Shown: positions 6,810 to 15,997, numbered from the stretch's first letter. The stretch: 53,709 nt of DNA from Planctomycetota bacterium (GCA_022568135.1 JADFFQ010000019.1:1-53709); one strand, 5' to 3'. The notes: generated by a model from the sequence alone, not told the origin. Numbers and translations are program-made.

Positions 6810-8117
6810 ATGCAAAGTCGACGTCAATTCCTTGGTGCAATGTCAGTTCCAGCCGTCTCTGCGGTGGCGGTCGCCTATCTCGATCCAGCTCGGGTGGCCA
6901 GAGCGCTCGGGGCGGCGACCGAGCTTTCGCAGTATCTCGGCTCGCCCGAAACGATCGCGGCGGACGAAGACTTCTGGTTTGAGGTCAGTCAGGCGTTCAC
7001 GGTCGATCGAAGCATCGTGAACCTGAACAACGGCGGCGTGAGTCCATCCCCTGCGATCGTTCAGCAGGCGATGAAACGGCACTTGGATTACTCCCACACC
7101 GCGCCGCCCTACACGATGTTGCGGGTGCTCGAACCGCAGCGCGAAGCAGTGCGCGAGCGGCTCGCGCGCGAGTTCGGCTGTGATCCCGAGGAAATCGCAC
7201 TGACGCGCAACGCCTCGGAAGGATTGCAGATATGTCAGTTTGGCATCGACCTCAAGCCGGGCGATGAAGTGCTGACGACGACGCAGGATTATCCGCGCAT
7301 GCTCGACACGTTCAAGCAGCGACAGCGCCGCGAGGGGATTGTGCTGAAGCAGTTTTCGATTCCCGTCCCCGCCGAAGACCCCGACGAGGTCGTCTCGCTG
7401 TTTGCGCGGCATATTACGCCGAGAACCAAGCTGATCCTGATGTGTGACATGATCAACCTGACTGGGCAGATTCTGCCGGTGCAGCGGGTGGTGGCTATGG
7501 CCCGGGCGAAGGGGATACCGGTGATTGTGGATGGGGCGCACGGGTTCGCCCATTACGCCTTCAAACTGTCGGACCTCGATTGCGACTACTACGCGACAAG
7601 CCTGCACAAGTGGTTGTTTGCCCCGCACGGCACCGGTCTGCTCTATGTGCGCCGCGACAAGATTCACGACCTCTGGCCGATGATGGCCGCTCCGGAGGCG
7701 GGGGACAATAACATCCGCAAGTACGAGGAAATCGGCACGCATCCGGCTGCGAACTATCTGGCCATCGCCGAGGCGCTGACCTTCCATCAAGGCATCGGAC
7801 CGAAGCGCAAGGAAGCGCGCATGGTCTTCCTGCGCGATTATTGGGCGAACCGCCTCCTCACCCACGATCGCGTGCGCTTGCACACGAGCCTCAAGCCGGG
7901 CTTCGCCTGCGGTATTGCGACGGTTCAGATCGACGGCGTGGAGAGCGGTGAGCTGAACAACTGGCTGTGGAATGAGCATCACATTCTCACGACGGCGATC
8001 AAGCACGCGCAGTTTGAGGGCCTGCGCGTCTCACCGAGCGTGTACACGACGCGACCGGAGTTGGATCGCTTCTGCGACGCGATGGAGCACGTGATCCGCC
8101 AAGGCTTGCCGGCGTAG
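6810..8117 (+). CDS. Tat-exported class V aminotransferase-fold PLP enzyme
   Basis: A 435-residue protein starting MQSRRQFLGAMSVPAVSAVAV, a twin-arginine signal (SRRQFLG). The body is an aminotransferase class V fold resembling isopenicillin-N epimerase and cysteine desulfurase-like proteins. Landmarks are LNNGGVSPSP near the N-terminus, TRNASEGLQI, the cofactor Asp/His segment VIVDGAHGFAH, and the Schiff-base lysine in SLHKWLFAPHGTG. The start is the ATG at 6810 with GGAGGTGAACCC in front; the frame is open upstream but is not needed. Periplasmic class V enzymes with Tat signals are frequent in planctomycetes, yet their substrates are generally unknown. It is convergent with the methyltransferase gene. 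Confidence 0.88.
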   Translation: MQSRRQFLGAMSVPAVSAVAVAYLDPARVARALGAATELSQYLGSPETIAADEDFWFEVSQAFTVDRSIVNLNNGGVSPSPAIVQQAMKRHLDYSHTAPPYTMLRVLEPQREAVRERLAREFGCDPEEIALTRNASEGLQICQFGIDLKPGDEVLTTTQDYPRMLDTFKQRQRREGIVLKQFSIPVPAEDPDEVVSLFARHITPRTKLILMCDMINLTGQILPVQRVVAMARAKGIPVIVDGAHGFAHYAFKLSDLDCDYYATSLHKWLFAPHGTGLLYVRRDKIHDLWPMMAAPEAGDNNIRKYEEIGTHPAANYLAIAEALTFHQGIGPKRKEARMVFLRDYWANRLLTHDRVRLHTSLKPGFACGIATVQIDGVESGELNNWLWNEHHILTTAIKHAQFEGLRVSPSVYTTRPELDRFCDAMEHVIRQGLPA

Positions 8118-8178
8118 GCACGCAGCGAGAAGCTCAGAAGAACGGCACCGAGGCAGCGGGCAAAGCCGGGCCTGACGA

Positions 8179-8196
8179 GTCCCGACTTGTCGGGAC
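8179..8196. repeat. Palindrome between convergent genes
   Basis: GTCCCGACTTGTCGGGAC is a perfect 8-bp stem with a two-base loop, 61 bp after the PLP-enzyme stop and before the convergent methyltransferase. There is no T run on either side. It could help termination in both directions or be a REP-type element; similar palindromes occur at 13496 and 18184-18256. Confidence 0.45.
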
Positions 8197-8340
8197 GAGG
8201 AAGACCCGGGTCATCATCAACTCCTCGAGTCAAGCGTCGGCAGGAGAAGTCGCCAAGGTCTCTTCCACTCGATGCCTGGATGCCTGTTCCGCCTGAGCTC
8301 GCCTTATGGGCGCGGTAAGAACCAAGCCGGCGTGGGTAGC

Positions 8341-8844
8341 TCAGGGCACGACGAGCTTGGCCATGAAGTGCAAGGATCGACCCAAGATCCAGTTTCCCGG
8401 GGCGGGATAGAGCCGCAAGTGTTTGATCCAGGTATCGATTCGAAGACCGAGTTCGTCGAACGCCTCCAGCCAGCGGTGTCGGGGCCAATAGTTGTAAGGC
8501 AGCACAACTTCGTGACGCGCGTTTCCAACCCAATCCATCAAGCGAAGTGTTGCCCCGGCGAGCAGGCCGTTGCGCGTATGATCTTTGATGATGACGGCCT
8601 GGCGGGCGACGCGACGGGCTTCGCGCAGCAGGATCATCGGCTCTTCGGTATGGTGCAGCACGTCAACGAACATGACAACGTCAAAGCTCTTGTCATCATG
8701 TGGAATCTGCGTGCCGCTGAATGGACGGACGGGGATGTGCGAATGATTCCGCACCTTCACGTCGATGCCTTCCAGTTCGAGGCTGGGGTTCTTCTGGGTG
8801 GTTAGATGAGCGATGAGCCCGTCGCCGCAGCCGACGTCGAGCAC
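8341..8844 (-). CDS. SAM-dependent methyltransferase, 5' part interrupted by an amber codon
   Basis: The core is a class I methyltransferase: motif I LDVGCGDG, then motif IV-like FDVVMFVDVLHHTEEP and a post-core helix region ending FMAKLVVP. The natural start seems to be the ATG at 8940, which overlaps the stop of the upstream glycosyltransferase as ATGA. That frame reads MTLLGRMHEVV, TAG at 8905-8907, then ARRVRVRSEHLADLIPPNSRVLDVGC. The sequence on both sides of the TAG looks like real protein, so the gene carries a nonsense change, a sequencing error, or a read-through site. As it stands, translation could begin at GTG 8844, giving 167 residues that would lack the first strand region. Confidence 0.7.
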   Translation of the reverse strand: MLDVGCGDGLIAHLTTQKNPSLELEGIDVKVRNHSHIPVRPFSGTQIPHDDKSFDVVMFVDVLHHTEEPMILLREARRVARQAVIIKDHTRNGLLAGATLRLMDWVGNARHEVVLPYNYWPRHRWLEAFDELGLRIDTWIKHLRLYPAPGNWILGRSLHFMAKLVVP

Positions 8845-8936
8845 TCGGCTGTTCGGCGGGATGAGGTCGGCAAGGTGTTCGCTGCGAACGCGTACGCGCC
8901 GGGCCTAGACCACCTCATGCATCCGCCCCAGGAGCG

Positions 8937-10154
8937 TCATCGGCGGCCCATTCCCAGGAGGCTCAGAAAGAAGCTCGAAAGGATCACCTGGCAACCAAGT
9001 ACAAGTGCCGCCAAGGCCGGGATCACAAGGCGCATGGTTTGGGTATAGGACAGCTCGCCGAACGCACGTGAGGCCCAGGTTGCCACCGCATATCCGGACA
9101 GGGCAAGGCCGGTCAACACGAGGAAGGCGCCGACGATGAGTCCGGTCTCCAGCGTGACTATCTTGAAAAGTTTGGTCATCCGCGGGTCTTCGGGCATTAG
9201 ACCGACGGTGATGCCATAGATCTTGCTGAAGACGGCAAAGGTGACCGCTTGAAACCCGACCAGCACGGCCGCCGCTGAGTAGAGCAGTGTATGGACGTCA
9301 AGCGTTATGCCTGAGACGGTTCGAGGCCCGCCCAGCAGCCAAAGCCCGACAATGAGTCCGACTGTCATGAGACCGGCCCCCGGATAGAGGAACAACCATC
9401 GGGGACTGTAAAGCAACATGAATCGCAGATGGCGCCAGCCGTCGCGCCATGTGCGAAGGTGAGCCGGCCGGCTTCGCCCATCGGGCGATAGCGTCGTCGG
9501 GACCTCCGCGATCCTCATTCGATAGAGCGTGGCCTTGACCACCATTTCACTGGCGAACTCCATGCCGGTCGCGCGCAAATCCAACTGAGTCGCAGCCGAC
9601 TTGCTGAAGCCGCGCAATCCACAATGGAAATCACTGCATGGGCATCGAAAGAAGAGCCGCCCGATGGCGCTGAGCACCGGGTTGCCGAGGTACTTGTGCA
9701 GGAACGGCATGGCCCCGGGTTTGATGCCCCCTGCGAACCGATTGCCCATGACGAGGTCATGGCCGTTGCGCAGTTTCTCCAGGAACAATGGGATGTCGAG
9801 AAAGTTGTAACTATCATCCGCGTCCGCCATGATGATGAATCGGCCGCGGGCAGCTCGAATACCGCCCATCAGGGCGTTGCCATAGCCCTTGCGCTTGACG
9901 TGAACGACGCGAGCGCCTAGGTCAGCGGCGATCTGCTGCGACCCGTCGCTGCTGCCGTTATCGGCGATAAGCACCTCGCCGACGATCTCATGATCGCGCA
10001 TGGCGCGTTGTGCTTTCTCTATACAGATCGCGATCGTCTCCGCCTCATCCAGACAAGGCATCAAGACGGTCAATTCGAGTTCTGAGCCGGCCGCCGCATC
10101 GTTTGCCGCGGCAGGCTGATCGTCGCACGAATTGGGCGGCTGATACAAGGTCAT
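8937..10154 (-). CDS. GT2 glycosyltransferase, polyprenyl-phosphate sugar transferase type
   Basis: A 405-residue protein. The N-terminal ~230 residues are a GT-A fold family 2 domain: LTVLMPCLDEAETI, ADNGSSDGSQQIAAD, and the DxD-type MADADDSYNF, then GMEFASEM. Four membrane helices follow (PRWLFLYPGAGLMTVGLIVG and onward). This matches the DPM1/GtrB group that loads a sugar on polyprenyl phosphate in the inner membrane. The start is ATG 10154; the upstream frame lacks sense. Its stop overlaps the ATG of the methyltransferase gene. A divergent GT-C membrane glycosyltransferase lies 311 bp away and would be a natural user of the lipid-linked sugar. Confidence 0.87.
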   Translation of the reverse strand: MTLYQPPNSCDDQPAAANDAAAGSELELTVLMPCLDEAETIAICIEKAQRAMRDHEIVGEVLIADNGSSDGSQQIAADLGARVVHVKRKGYGNALMGGIRAARGRFIIMADADDSYNFLDIPLFLEKLRNGHDLVMGNRFAGGIKPGAMPFLHKYLGNPVLSAIGRLFFRCPCSDFHCGLRGFSKSAATQLDLRATGMEFASEMVVKATLYRMRIAEVPTTLSPDGRSRPAHLRTWRDGWRHLRFMLLYSPRWLFLYPGAGLMTVGLIVGLWLLGGPRTVSGITLDVHTLLYSAAAVLVGFQAVTFAVFSKIYGITVGLMPEDPRMTKLFKIVTLETGLIVGAFLVLTGLALSGYAVATWASRAFGELSYTQTMRLVIPALAALVLGCQVILSSFFLSLLGMGRR

Positions 10155-10465
10155 GAGATGAACGCCTTCGTCGCGGGAAAGAGACCCGGACGGTACGCCG
10201 GCAATGGTACCGCCGAGATTCAGCCGGTCAATGGAAGCTCGGGGCTGGGTCGTCGGCGTGGGGAGAAAGAGAGCGACGCTATACTGCCATTGACGTTGCC
10301 GGTTTGGTACAGGTGATGAGCGAACTCTCCAGCAAGTTGATTCCGCGTCGGCACATGAGATCATCGACAAGGACGCCCTGTCATGACTGATATTGCTGCT
10401 GGGTTGCGAAACCGTTCGTGCGCTGCCCGATGCACGAATCGCGGTTGCGCAGAAGCGGGTGGAAC
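10155..10465. other. Divergent intergenic region between two glycosyltransferase genes
   Basis: These 311 bases separate the divergently read GT2 and GT-C genes and must hold both start regions. I see one TATACT hexamer (about 10279) but no convincing -35 partner, and no palindrome or RNA element that I can support. Confidence 0.4.
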
Positions 10466-11809
10466 ATGATGGATGAATCACAGATCGGCCCGGCTTCGTC
10501 GCACGCCGGTGCTCGTCGGTGGTCGTGGTCGTCTGTGGGCTATGTCACACTTCTACTGCTCTGGGGGCTCGTGTCGCGGCTGCCCTACGTGACCGACTTC
10601 GAGTCGATGGGCAAGGACGGCCCGGAATACATCAATTCGCTCGCGCTGGACGAGACCTACAACGTTCCGCCGCCCGGCAACATCGGGTTTGTTGTGCTGG
10701 CCAAGGCCGCACAGGTCTTGTGGTCCACGCCCGTGTATGGCTACGCTGCGGTGACGATTGCGATCACCTGCCTGGCGTTGGTATTCGTGTACCTGCTGGG
10801 CACGCGGTTCATGCCCCGGCCATTGGCGGCGGTGGCGGCGCTGGCCTTCAGTTGCGACACGATTGTCTGGTTTCACGGGACGCCGATCAAAAGTTATCCG
10901 GTCTGGATGGTGGCGTTGCCGGCGATCGCGTACTTCGGCACGCGCTTCATGCAGCACCAGCGGACGGGTGACCTGGTGGCGGCGAGTCTGGCGCTGGGGC
11001 TTTGCTCGGTGGTGCGTAACGACGTGCTGATGTTCGGCGGGCCGCTGTGGGCCGGATGCCTGCTGTTGGGACGGGCACGCTTGAGGGATTGGCTGCTCGG
11101 CGCGGCCATTGTCGGTGTCTGCGTATCGGTCTGGTTCTTCAGCACGACCTCGCTTGTCGGGGGACCGTGGGCATACCTCCAGATCGTCCGCGCGAAACAT
11201 GAATTCCACGAACAGCTCGGTGTCGAGGGAAGGGGTTTGATCGACGGATTTCTTCGCAACCTGGTCAAGTACGGCATATGGCTGATATGGAGCGCGCATC
11301 TGGCGCTGATCCCCTTTGCCTATTGCCTGTGGCGATACGTGCATTCGTCGCGCCGCCATTGGCGTGCCTTGACCCTGGCAGCGTTGTGGATGCTGCCTTC
11401 GTGCTATTTTGCATTCATCATTTCCACGTTCGCGTCTGCCCAGATCTTTCCGTTGACTCTGCTGGTCTACCTTGGAGCTGTCCGCGGTCTGGAGCTCTGG
11501 GCCCGGCAGGGCAACAAGATCCTCCCCGTAGCCGGCGGGCTTCTCATCGCCCTGGTATGTGCCTTGCAATTCACCGTCACCCCCTTGCTGCCGAACTCCA
11601 ATCAGCGCAACGTCATCCTCAACGTGACCTTTCTCAAGTACACCGGCGCCGGGATCCGCAACGATTACAACTATAACTTGGTGGATTTTGGCATGAGCTC
11701 ATCGCTCAAGTCGGTCGTCAAGCAGCTCCGCGGGCCCGAACCGGTCCCTAAGATCCCGCCCCGTCGGCTCCAGGGGAAGAATGAGCCCTTGCGCAGATCG
11801 GGTGAGTAA
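10466..11809 (+). CDS. GT-C-type integral membrane glycosyltransferase
   Basis: A 447-residue protein with about nine to ten hydrophobic spans, beginning near WSSVGYVTLLLLWGLVSRLP. The first periplasmic loop carries acidic residues (TDFESMGKDGPEYINSL), the place where ArnT/PMT-like GT-C enzymes keep their catalytic acid. The hydrophilic C-terminus (residues ~405-447) is basic. Start: ATG 10466, followed by a second ATG. Family members use polyprenyl-phosphate sugars as donors, in keeping with the divergent GT2 gene. The acceptor cannot be told; it could be lipid, protein or cell-surface glycan. Confidence 0.7.
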   Translation: MMDESQIGPASSHAGARRWSWSSVGYVTLLLLWGLVSRLPYVTDFESMGKDGPEYINSLALDETYNVPPPGNIGFVVLAKAAQVLWSTPVYGYAAVTIAITCLALVFVYLLGTRFMPRPLAAVAALAFSCDTIVWFHGTPIKSYPVWMVALPAIAYFGTRFMQHQRTGDLVAASLALGLCSVVRNDVLMFGGPLWAGCLLLGRARLRDWLLGAAIVGVCVSVWFFSTTSLVGGPWAYLQIVRAKHEFHEQLGVEGRGLIDGFLRNLVKYGIWLIWSAHLALIPFAYCLWRYVHSSRRHWRALTLAALWMLPSCYFAFIISTFASAQIFPLTLLVYLGAVRGLELWARQGNKILPVAGGLLIALVCALQFTVTPLLPNSNQRNVILNVTFLKYTGAGIRNDYNYNLVDFGMSSSLKSVVKQLRGPEPVPKIPPRRLQGKNEPLRRSGE

Positions 11810-11870
11810 CGCGCAAGCACGGGCGGCCAACTTGTTCGCGGTGACTGACAGGAGGGCGTCCGGCAGGGTG

Positions 11871-12239
11871 TTAGCCGAAGCGCAGCCCGACCTCAAACGC
11901 ACCGCTCAGCGCGGGCGGCCGTGACCAACACACCGAGCACAGCCGGTTGATGCGGGTGCCCTTCGGCAGCAGCGTCACCGCTGTGCCCGTCATGCCCTCC
12001 ATCAGCGGCGCCGAGGTGACGATCCGAGCCCCGCCCTCGCTGATGTCCAGGACCCGATAGCGGATCGCGGTGGGCATATCGTGGTGCCAGCGCACCACCA
12101 ACTCTGCCTGCGTTCGCATACGAGAGAAGTGCCTGCGCTCGACGGGCGGATCGCCACGATCAAGGCCGGATATGAGAGAATCATGCAGCATGCCATAGGG
12201 AATGTCCGATTGGCCCAGGGCATTTGACAGCTGTAGCAT
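11871..12239 (-). CDS. PilZ-domain protein
   Basis: A 122-residue protein beginning MLQLSNALGQSDIPYGMLHD. The PilZ c-di-GMP-binding signature is seen as ERRHFSRMRTQAELVVRW (the RxxxR-type motif) and, about thirty residues on, LDISEGGARI (the D/NxSxxG motif), followed by the expected beta-barrel ending FEVGLRFG. ATG 12239 is the most upstream ATG before the frame loses sense; GTG starts are not obvious. It probably acts as a single-domain c-di-GMP receptor. It is divergent from the neighbouring flavoenzyme gene, with no clear functional link. Confidence 0.82.
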   Translation of the reverse strand: MLQLSNALGQSDIPYGMLHDSLISGLDRGDPPVERRHFSRMRTQAELVVRWHHDMPTAIRYRVLDISEGGARIVTSAPLMEGMTGTAVTLLPKGTRINRLCSVCWSRPPALSGAFEVGLRFG

Positions 12240-12341
12240 CGCCTTCGAGACGCTTCGGGTGCGTCTGTACTGATTGGGCAGGTTTGGCGGGTCGTAGGTA
12301 GCAGCATCCTCGACGGAATCGGGCCCGCGGGATAGCGAGCT

Positions 12342-13484
12342 GTGCGAAACGGATTCGACGTGATTGTCGTCGGCGTGGGGGCCATGGGCTCCGCGGCCTG
12401 CTACCAGCTCGCCGCTCGTGGAGCGAGTGTGCTCGGCCTGGAGCAGTTCGGAATCCCCAACACGCTGGGCAGCTCGCACGGCGAGTCGCGAATGCTGCGC
12501 CTGTGCTATTTCGAGCATCCCGACTACGTGCCGCTGCTGCAACGAGCCTGTGAGCTGTGGGTCCGGCTCGAACATGACAGCGCTCGCAAGCTGTTGCACA
12601 CGACCGGCGGCATCTACATGGGCCGGCCCGACAGTGAGTTCATCAGCGGCACGCTGCGTTCGGCCGTGCAGCACCGCTTGGCGCACGAATCGCTGGATCA
12701 CGCCCAGCTTGCCCATCGCTTTGGCCAGTTCAACCTGCCGAAGGATTATGTCGGCGTCTACGAGCCGGGCGCGGGTCTGCTGCTGCCGGAGCGTGTGATT
12801 TCGGCCCACGCGGAGCTGGCGATGCGGCAGGGCGCCGTTCTGCACGGCCAGGAGCCGGTTCGCGATTGGCAGGCGGGCGACGACGGCGTAGTTGTCCACA
12901 CTGATCGTGCGACCTATCACGCTGATCACCTCGTGGTCAGTGGCGGGGCGTGGAGCAGCCGGCTGCTGGGCGATCTCGGCGTCGAGCTGGTGGTGACCCG
13001 GCAGGTCGTGGGCTGGGTCTGGCCGAAGCGCCCGGAACTCTTTGAGCTGGGCGCGCTTCCCATCTGGGCCATCGACAATCCGCGCCGCGGACAGCCGGGG
13101 CTGCTGTACGGCTTCCCGATGCTGCCGGAAACCCCCGGTCTGAAGATTGCTCATCACTTCCCAGGCGAACCGACGACGCCGGACACCATCGACCGCCAGG
13201 CCCTACCCGGAGATGAAGACGACTTTCGCCCGGCCCTTGGGCGATTCATTCCCCACGCCGACGGCCCGCTACTCTCGATGCACGTTTGCATGTACACCAA
13301 CACCCCCGATTCGCATTTCATCATTGACCGCCATCCCGCGCACGATCGCGTGACGCTTGCCTGCGGGTTTTCGGGTCATGGCTTCAAGTTCGCCAGCGTG
13401 ATTGGTGAGGCGCTCGCCGACCTGGCGCTCACCGGCCGGACCGATCTGCCGATCGAGTTCCTGGGATTGAGCCGGTTTGGGTGA
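12342..13484 (+). CDS. Monomeric sarcosine oxidase / N-methyltryptophan oxidase family flavoenzyme
   Basis: A 380-residue protein. The N-terminus holds a Rossmann dinucleotide site, DVIVVGVGAMGSAACYQLAARG. The region VCMYTNTPDSHF contains Cys316, which corresponds to the cysteine that covalently binds FAD through an 8alpha-S-cysteinyl link in monomeric sarcosine oxidase and SolA. Near the C-terminus GFSGHGFKFASVIGEALADL closes the FAD site. Family members oxidise secondary amino acids such as sarcosine or N-methyl-amino acids, releasing formaldehyde and hydrogen peroxide. GTG 12342 is the start. It is convergent with proA, which also fits amino-acid metabolism, but the true substrate is unknown. 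Confidence 0.9.
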   Translation: MRNGFDVIVVGVGAMGSAACYQLAARGASVLGLEQFGIPNTLGSSHGESRMLRLCYFEHPDYVPLLQRACELWVRLEHDSARKLLHTTGGIYMGRPDSEFISGTLRSAVQHRLAHESLDHAQLAHRFGQFNLPKDYVGVYEPGAGLLLPERVISAHAELAMRQGAVLHGQEPVRDWQAGDDGVVVHTDRATYHADHLVVSGGAWSSRLLGDLGVELVVTRQVVGWVWPKRPELFELGALPIWAIDNPRRGQPGLLYGFPMLPETPGLKIAHHFPGEPTTPDTIDRQALPGDEDDFRPALGRFIPHADGPLLSMHVCMYTNTPDSHFIIDRHPAHDRVTLACGFSGHGFKFASVIGEALADLALTGRTDLPIEFLGLSRFG

Positions 13485-13495
13485 TAAGAGCATCT

Positions 13496-13515
13496 GCCCC
13501 CGGCAAGCCGGGGGC
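13496..13515. terminator. Bidirectional palindrome between convergent genes
   Basis: GCCCCCGGC and GCCGGGGGC form a perfect 9-bp stem around AA, 11 bp after the flavoenzyme stop and 11 bp before the proA stop. It is placed as a bidirectional terminator, but no T run follows, so a REP-like palindrome is an equal possibility. Confidence 0.5.
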
Positions 13516-13526
13516 TAAATACAAGA

Positions 13527-14783
13527 TTACTGGCGAATCTGGCCGGTGCCTTGGATGATGTACTTGTAGGTCGTCAGTTCCTCCAACCCGCAGGGGCCGC
13601 GGGCGTGGAGCTTGCCCGTTGAGATGCCGATCTCCGCACCCAGCCCGAACTCATACCCGTCAGTGAATCGGCTGGAGGCGTTGACGTAGACCGTGGCCGA
13701 GTCCACGTCGTGCGTGAACCGCTGCGCACCGTCATCATCAGCCGTAACAATCACGTCGCTGTGATGCGTGCCGTAGCGCTCGATGTGGGCGACAGCGGCG
13801 TCGAGGTCCACCACGACGCGAACCGCGAGAATCAGATCGAGATATTCCTCGGACCAGTCGCTTTCCGTGGCCGGGCCGGCCTGCGGGATGAGCCGGCAGG
13901 TGTGCGCATCGCCTCGTATTTCAACACCCTTCGCCACCAGAGCTTCGCCGACGCGTGGCAGAAACTCGTCCGCGACCGCTTCGTGTACCAGCAGCGTCTC
14001 CATCGCATTGCACACGCCCGGCCGTTGGCACTTCGCGTTGAGAGCGATGCTCATCGCCATGTCCAGATCGGCGGCGCGATCCACATACACATGACACACG
14101 CCCTTGTAATGTTTGAGCACCGGGACCTTGGACTGCTGGGCCACCGCCCGGATCAGGCTCTCGCCGCCGCGAGGGATCACGAGGTCCAGGTACTGGTCCA
14201 TCTGCAGCAGGGCGTGTACTGCGGCCCGATCGGTCGTCGGGACCAGTTGGATAGCATTCTCGGGCAGTCCGGCGGATGCGCCCGCGGCGAGCATCGCATC
14301 GAGAATGGCGGTGTTGCTGGCCAGTGCTTCGGAGCCGCCGCGGAGGATGACGGCGTTTGAGGCCTTGAAGCACAACCCCGCCGCGTCGGCAGTGACATTC
14401 GGCCGGGATTCGTAAATCACCGCCAGCACGCCCAGCGGCACCCGCACCTTGCGAATCACCAATCCGTTCGGCCGCCTGGTGACGCTCATTTCCTCGCCGA
14501 TCGGATCGCGCAAGCGAGCCACCTCGCGCATGCCCTGGGCCATCGCCTCGATACGCTGCGGATCGAGCAACAAGCGATCGAGCATGGCCGGGCTGAGACC
14601 GTCGGCCTTGGCGGCCGCAACATCACGGGCGTTTGCCGCGGCGATCTTCTCGCCGCTGGACGCGATCCCCTCGGCCATCGCTTCGAGGATCCGGTTCTTG
14701 CCCGTTGCGTCCAGGGCCGTCAACACACGAGCGGCCGAAGCGGCTCGGCGGGACATTTCCAGAATCTGATCGTGAATGTTCAT
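13527..14783 (-). CDS. proA: Gamma-glutamyl phosphate reductase
   Basis: A 418-residue protein of normal family length. It catalyses the NADPH-dependent second step of proline biosynthesis, reducing gamma-glutamyl phosphate to the semialdehyde in the cytoplasm. Landmarks are VPLGVLAVIYESRPNVTADAAG, the NAD(P) region AVILRGGSEALASN, the catalytic cysteine in CQRPGVCNAMETLLVH, and the C-terminal EFGLGAEIGISTGKLHARGP signature. The start ATG 14783 gives MNIHDQILEMSRRA, matching the family N-terminus. It is divergent from proB with 71 bp between the starts, unlike the usual proBA operon. Confidence 0.96.
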   Translation of the reverse strand: MNIHDQILEMSRRAASAARVLTALDATGKNRILEAMAEGIASSGEKIAAANARDVAAAKADGLSPAMLDRLLLDPQRIEAMAQGMREVARLRDPIGEEMSVTRRPNGLVIRKVRVPLGVLAVIYESRPNVTADAAGLCFKASNAVILRGGSEALASNTAILDAMLAAGASAGLPENAIQLVPTTDRAAVHALLQMDQYLDLVIPRGGESLIRAVAQQSKVPVLKHYKGVCHVYVDRAADLDMAMSIALNAKCQRPGVCNAMETLLVHEAVADEFLPRVGEALVAKGVEIRGDAHTCRLIPQAGPATESDWSEEYLDLILAVRVVVDLDAAVAHIERYGTHHSDVIVTADDDGAQRFTHDVDSATVYVNASSRFTDGYEFGLGAEIGISTGKLHARGPCGLEELTTYKYIIQGTGQIRQ

Positions 14784-14854
14784 GGTCCCGTCGATGACTG
14801 AGCCGGTACACTTCAACCCTTCGGTTCCCCAGCACGCCTCCGCAGCGCCCCAAC

Positions 14855-15997
14855 ATGGTCGAGACTTCTTCGAATCTACATCCACGCCGTGACTGGGTCG
14901 ATCATACCGGCCGCATTGTCGTCAAGATCGGCTCACGAGTGCTGGTTGATGACGATCATATGTTGGCGGAACCTCGGGTCGCGGCTCTGGTGGCGCAGAT
15001 GGCGCAGCTGCAAGCTGAGGGACGGGAGGTCATCTGCGTCTCCTCAGGCGCTATTGCGGCCGGCCTGCGAGAGCTGGGGCTCAGCGGGCGTCCGCGCGAC
15101 CTGCCTTCGCTGCAAGCTGCCGCGGCAGTTGGGCAGGCCCGCTTGATCGACGTTTATCGAAGGCTGTTCGCCGAGCATGGTCTGTCGGTGGCTCAGGTGC
15201 TGCTGACCCACGCTGATCTGCGGGCCCGAGAGCGCCATCTCAACGCCCGCAACACGTTCAATCGGCTTCTGGGCTGCTCGGTCGTGCCGATCGTCAACGA
15301 GAATGACACGGTCGCGGTGGAGGAGATCCGCGTCGGCGACAACGATCTGCTCTCGGCGCTGGTCGCCTGCCTGGTTCGCGCCGATGTGCTCGTGCTGCTG
15401 ACCACCGTAGACGGGCTGATGACTCGATGTGGCGCCGAAGCAGGGCAGGTGATTAGGACGGTCCCGCGGATCACCTCCGAAACCTACGCCCTGGCGGGGG
15501 ACTCCGATTCGGACCTGTCCACCGGCGGCATGCGATCCAAGCTGCAGGCAGCCCAGATGGTCACCCGGGCCGGCGAATGGGCGGTCATCGCCAACGGCCG
15601 GGCGCCGGATGCCTTGCTGCGAATCTTTCGGGGTGAACCATTGGGAACGGTGTTCGAGCCGCACTCGCAGCGCCTGCGCGGCCGCAAGCGATGGATCGCC
15701 TTTTTCAATCATCCGCGTGGAGAGCTGCATGTGGACGCCGGGGCCGTCGAGGCTGTGTGCCGGCAAGGCAAGAGTCTCCTGCCCGTCGGTCTCAAGGCGG
15801 TGACGGGAGACTTCCGGCGAGGCGCCCCGGTGCGAATCATGGATACCCAGGGCGTGGAGATCGCCCGCGGGCTGGTGAATTATTCGTCCGATCAGTTGCG
15901 TCGAATCCTCGGCTGCCACTCCAGCCGGATCGCCGAGATCCTGGGGTGTTGCGAGCACGAGGAGGCGGTCCACCGCGACAATCTGGCCTTGCGCTAA
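14855..15997 (+). CDS. proB: Glutamate 5-kinase with C-terminal PUA domain
   Basis: A 380-residue protein, the first enzyme of proline biosynthesis, phosphorylating glutamate with ATP. The amino-acid kinase domain shows VVKIGSRVL, VSSGAIAAGLRELGL, IVNENDTVAV and VGDNDLLSALVA, then STGGMRSKLQAAQMV. A PUA domain occupies roughly residues 280-360 (GRKRWIAFFNHPRGELHVDAGAVEAV as its start). The PUA domain is normal for enterobacterial-type ProB. It is read divergently from proA and the two probably share the short control region 14784-14854, though no operator is evident. Confidence 0.95.
   Translation: MVETSSNLHPRRDWVDHTGRIVVKIGSRVLVDDDHMLAEPRVAALVAQMAQLQAEGREVICVSSGAIAAGLRELGLSGRPRDLPSLQAAAAVGQARLIDVYRRLFAEHGLSVAQVLLTHADLRARERHLNARNTFNRLLGCSVVPIVNENDTVAVEEIRVGDNDLLSALVACLVRADVLVLLTTVDGLMTRCGAEAGQVIRTVPRITSETYALAGDSDSDLSTGGMRSKLQAAQMVTRAGEWAVIANGRAPDALLRIFRGEPLGTVFEPHSQRLRGRKRWIAFFNHPRGELHVDAGAVEAVCRQGKSLLPVGLKAVTGDFRRGAPVRIMDTQGVEIARGLVNYSSDQLRRILGCHSSRIAEILGCCEHEEAVHRDNLALR

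Noticed and set aside
6843-8006. A 387-codon minus-strand open frame inside the PLP enzyme gene
   Set aside because: The plus strand carries a full Tat signal and all PLP-enzyme motifs; long antisense frames are expected in GC-rich DNA.
8905-8907. TAG as a pyrrolysine codon
   Set aside because: No pyrrolysine genes or insertion element are visible in the window and the family has no known need for it; kept only as one of several explanations.
10278-10284. TATACT as the -10 box of the GT-C gene
   Set aside because: No acceptable -35 hexamer at 15-19 bp and a leader of ~180 bases; not enough to call a promoter.
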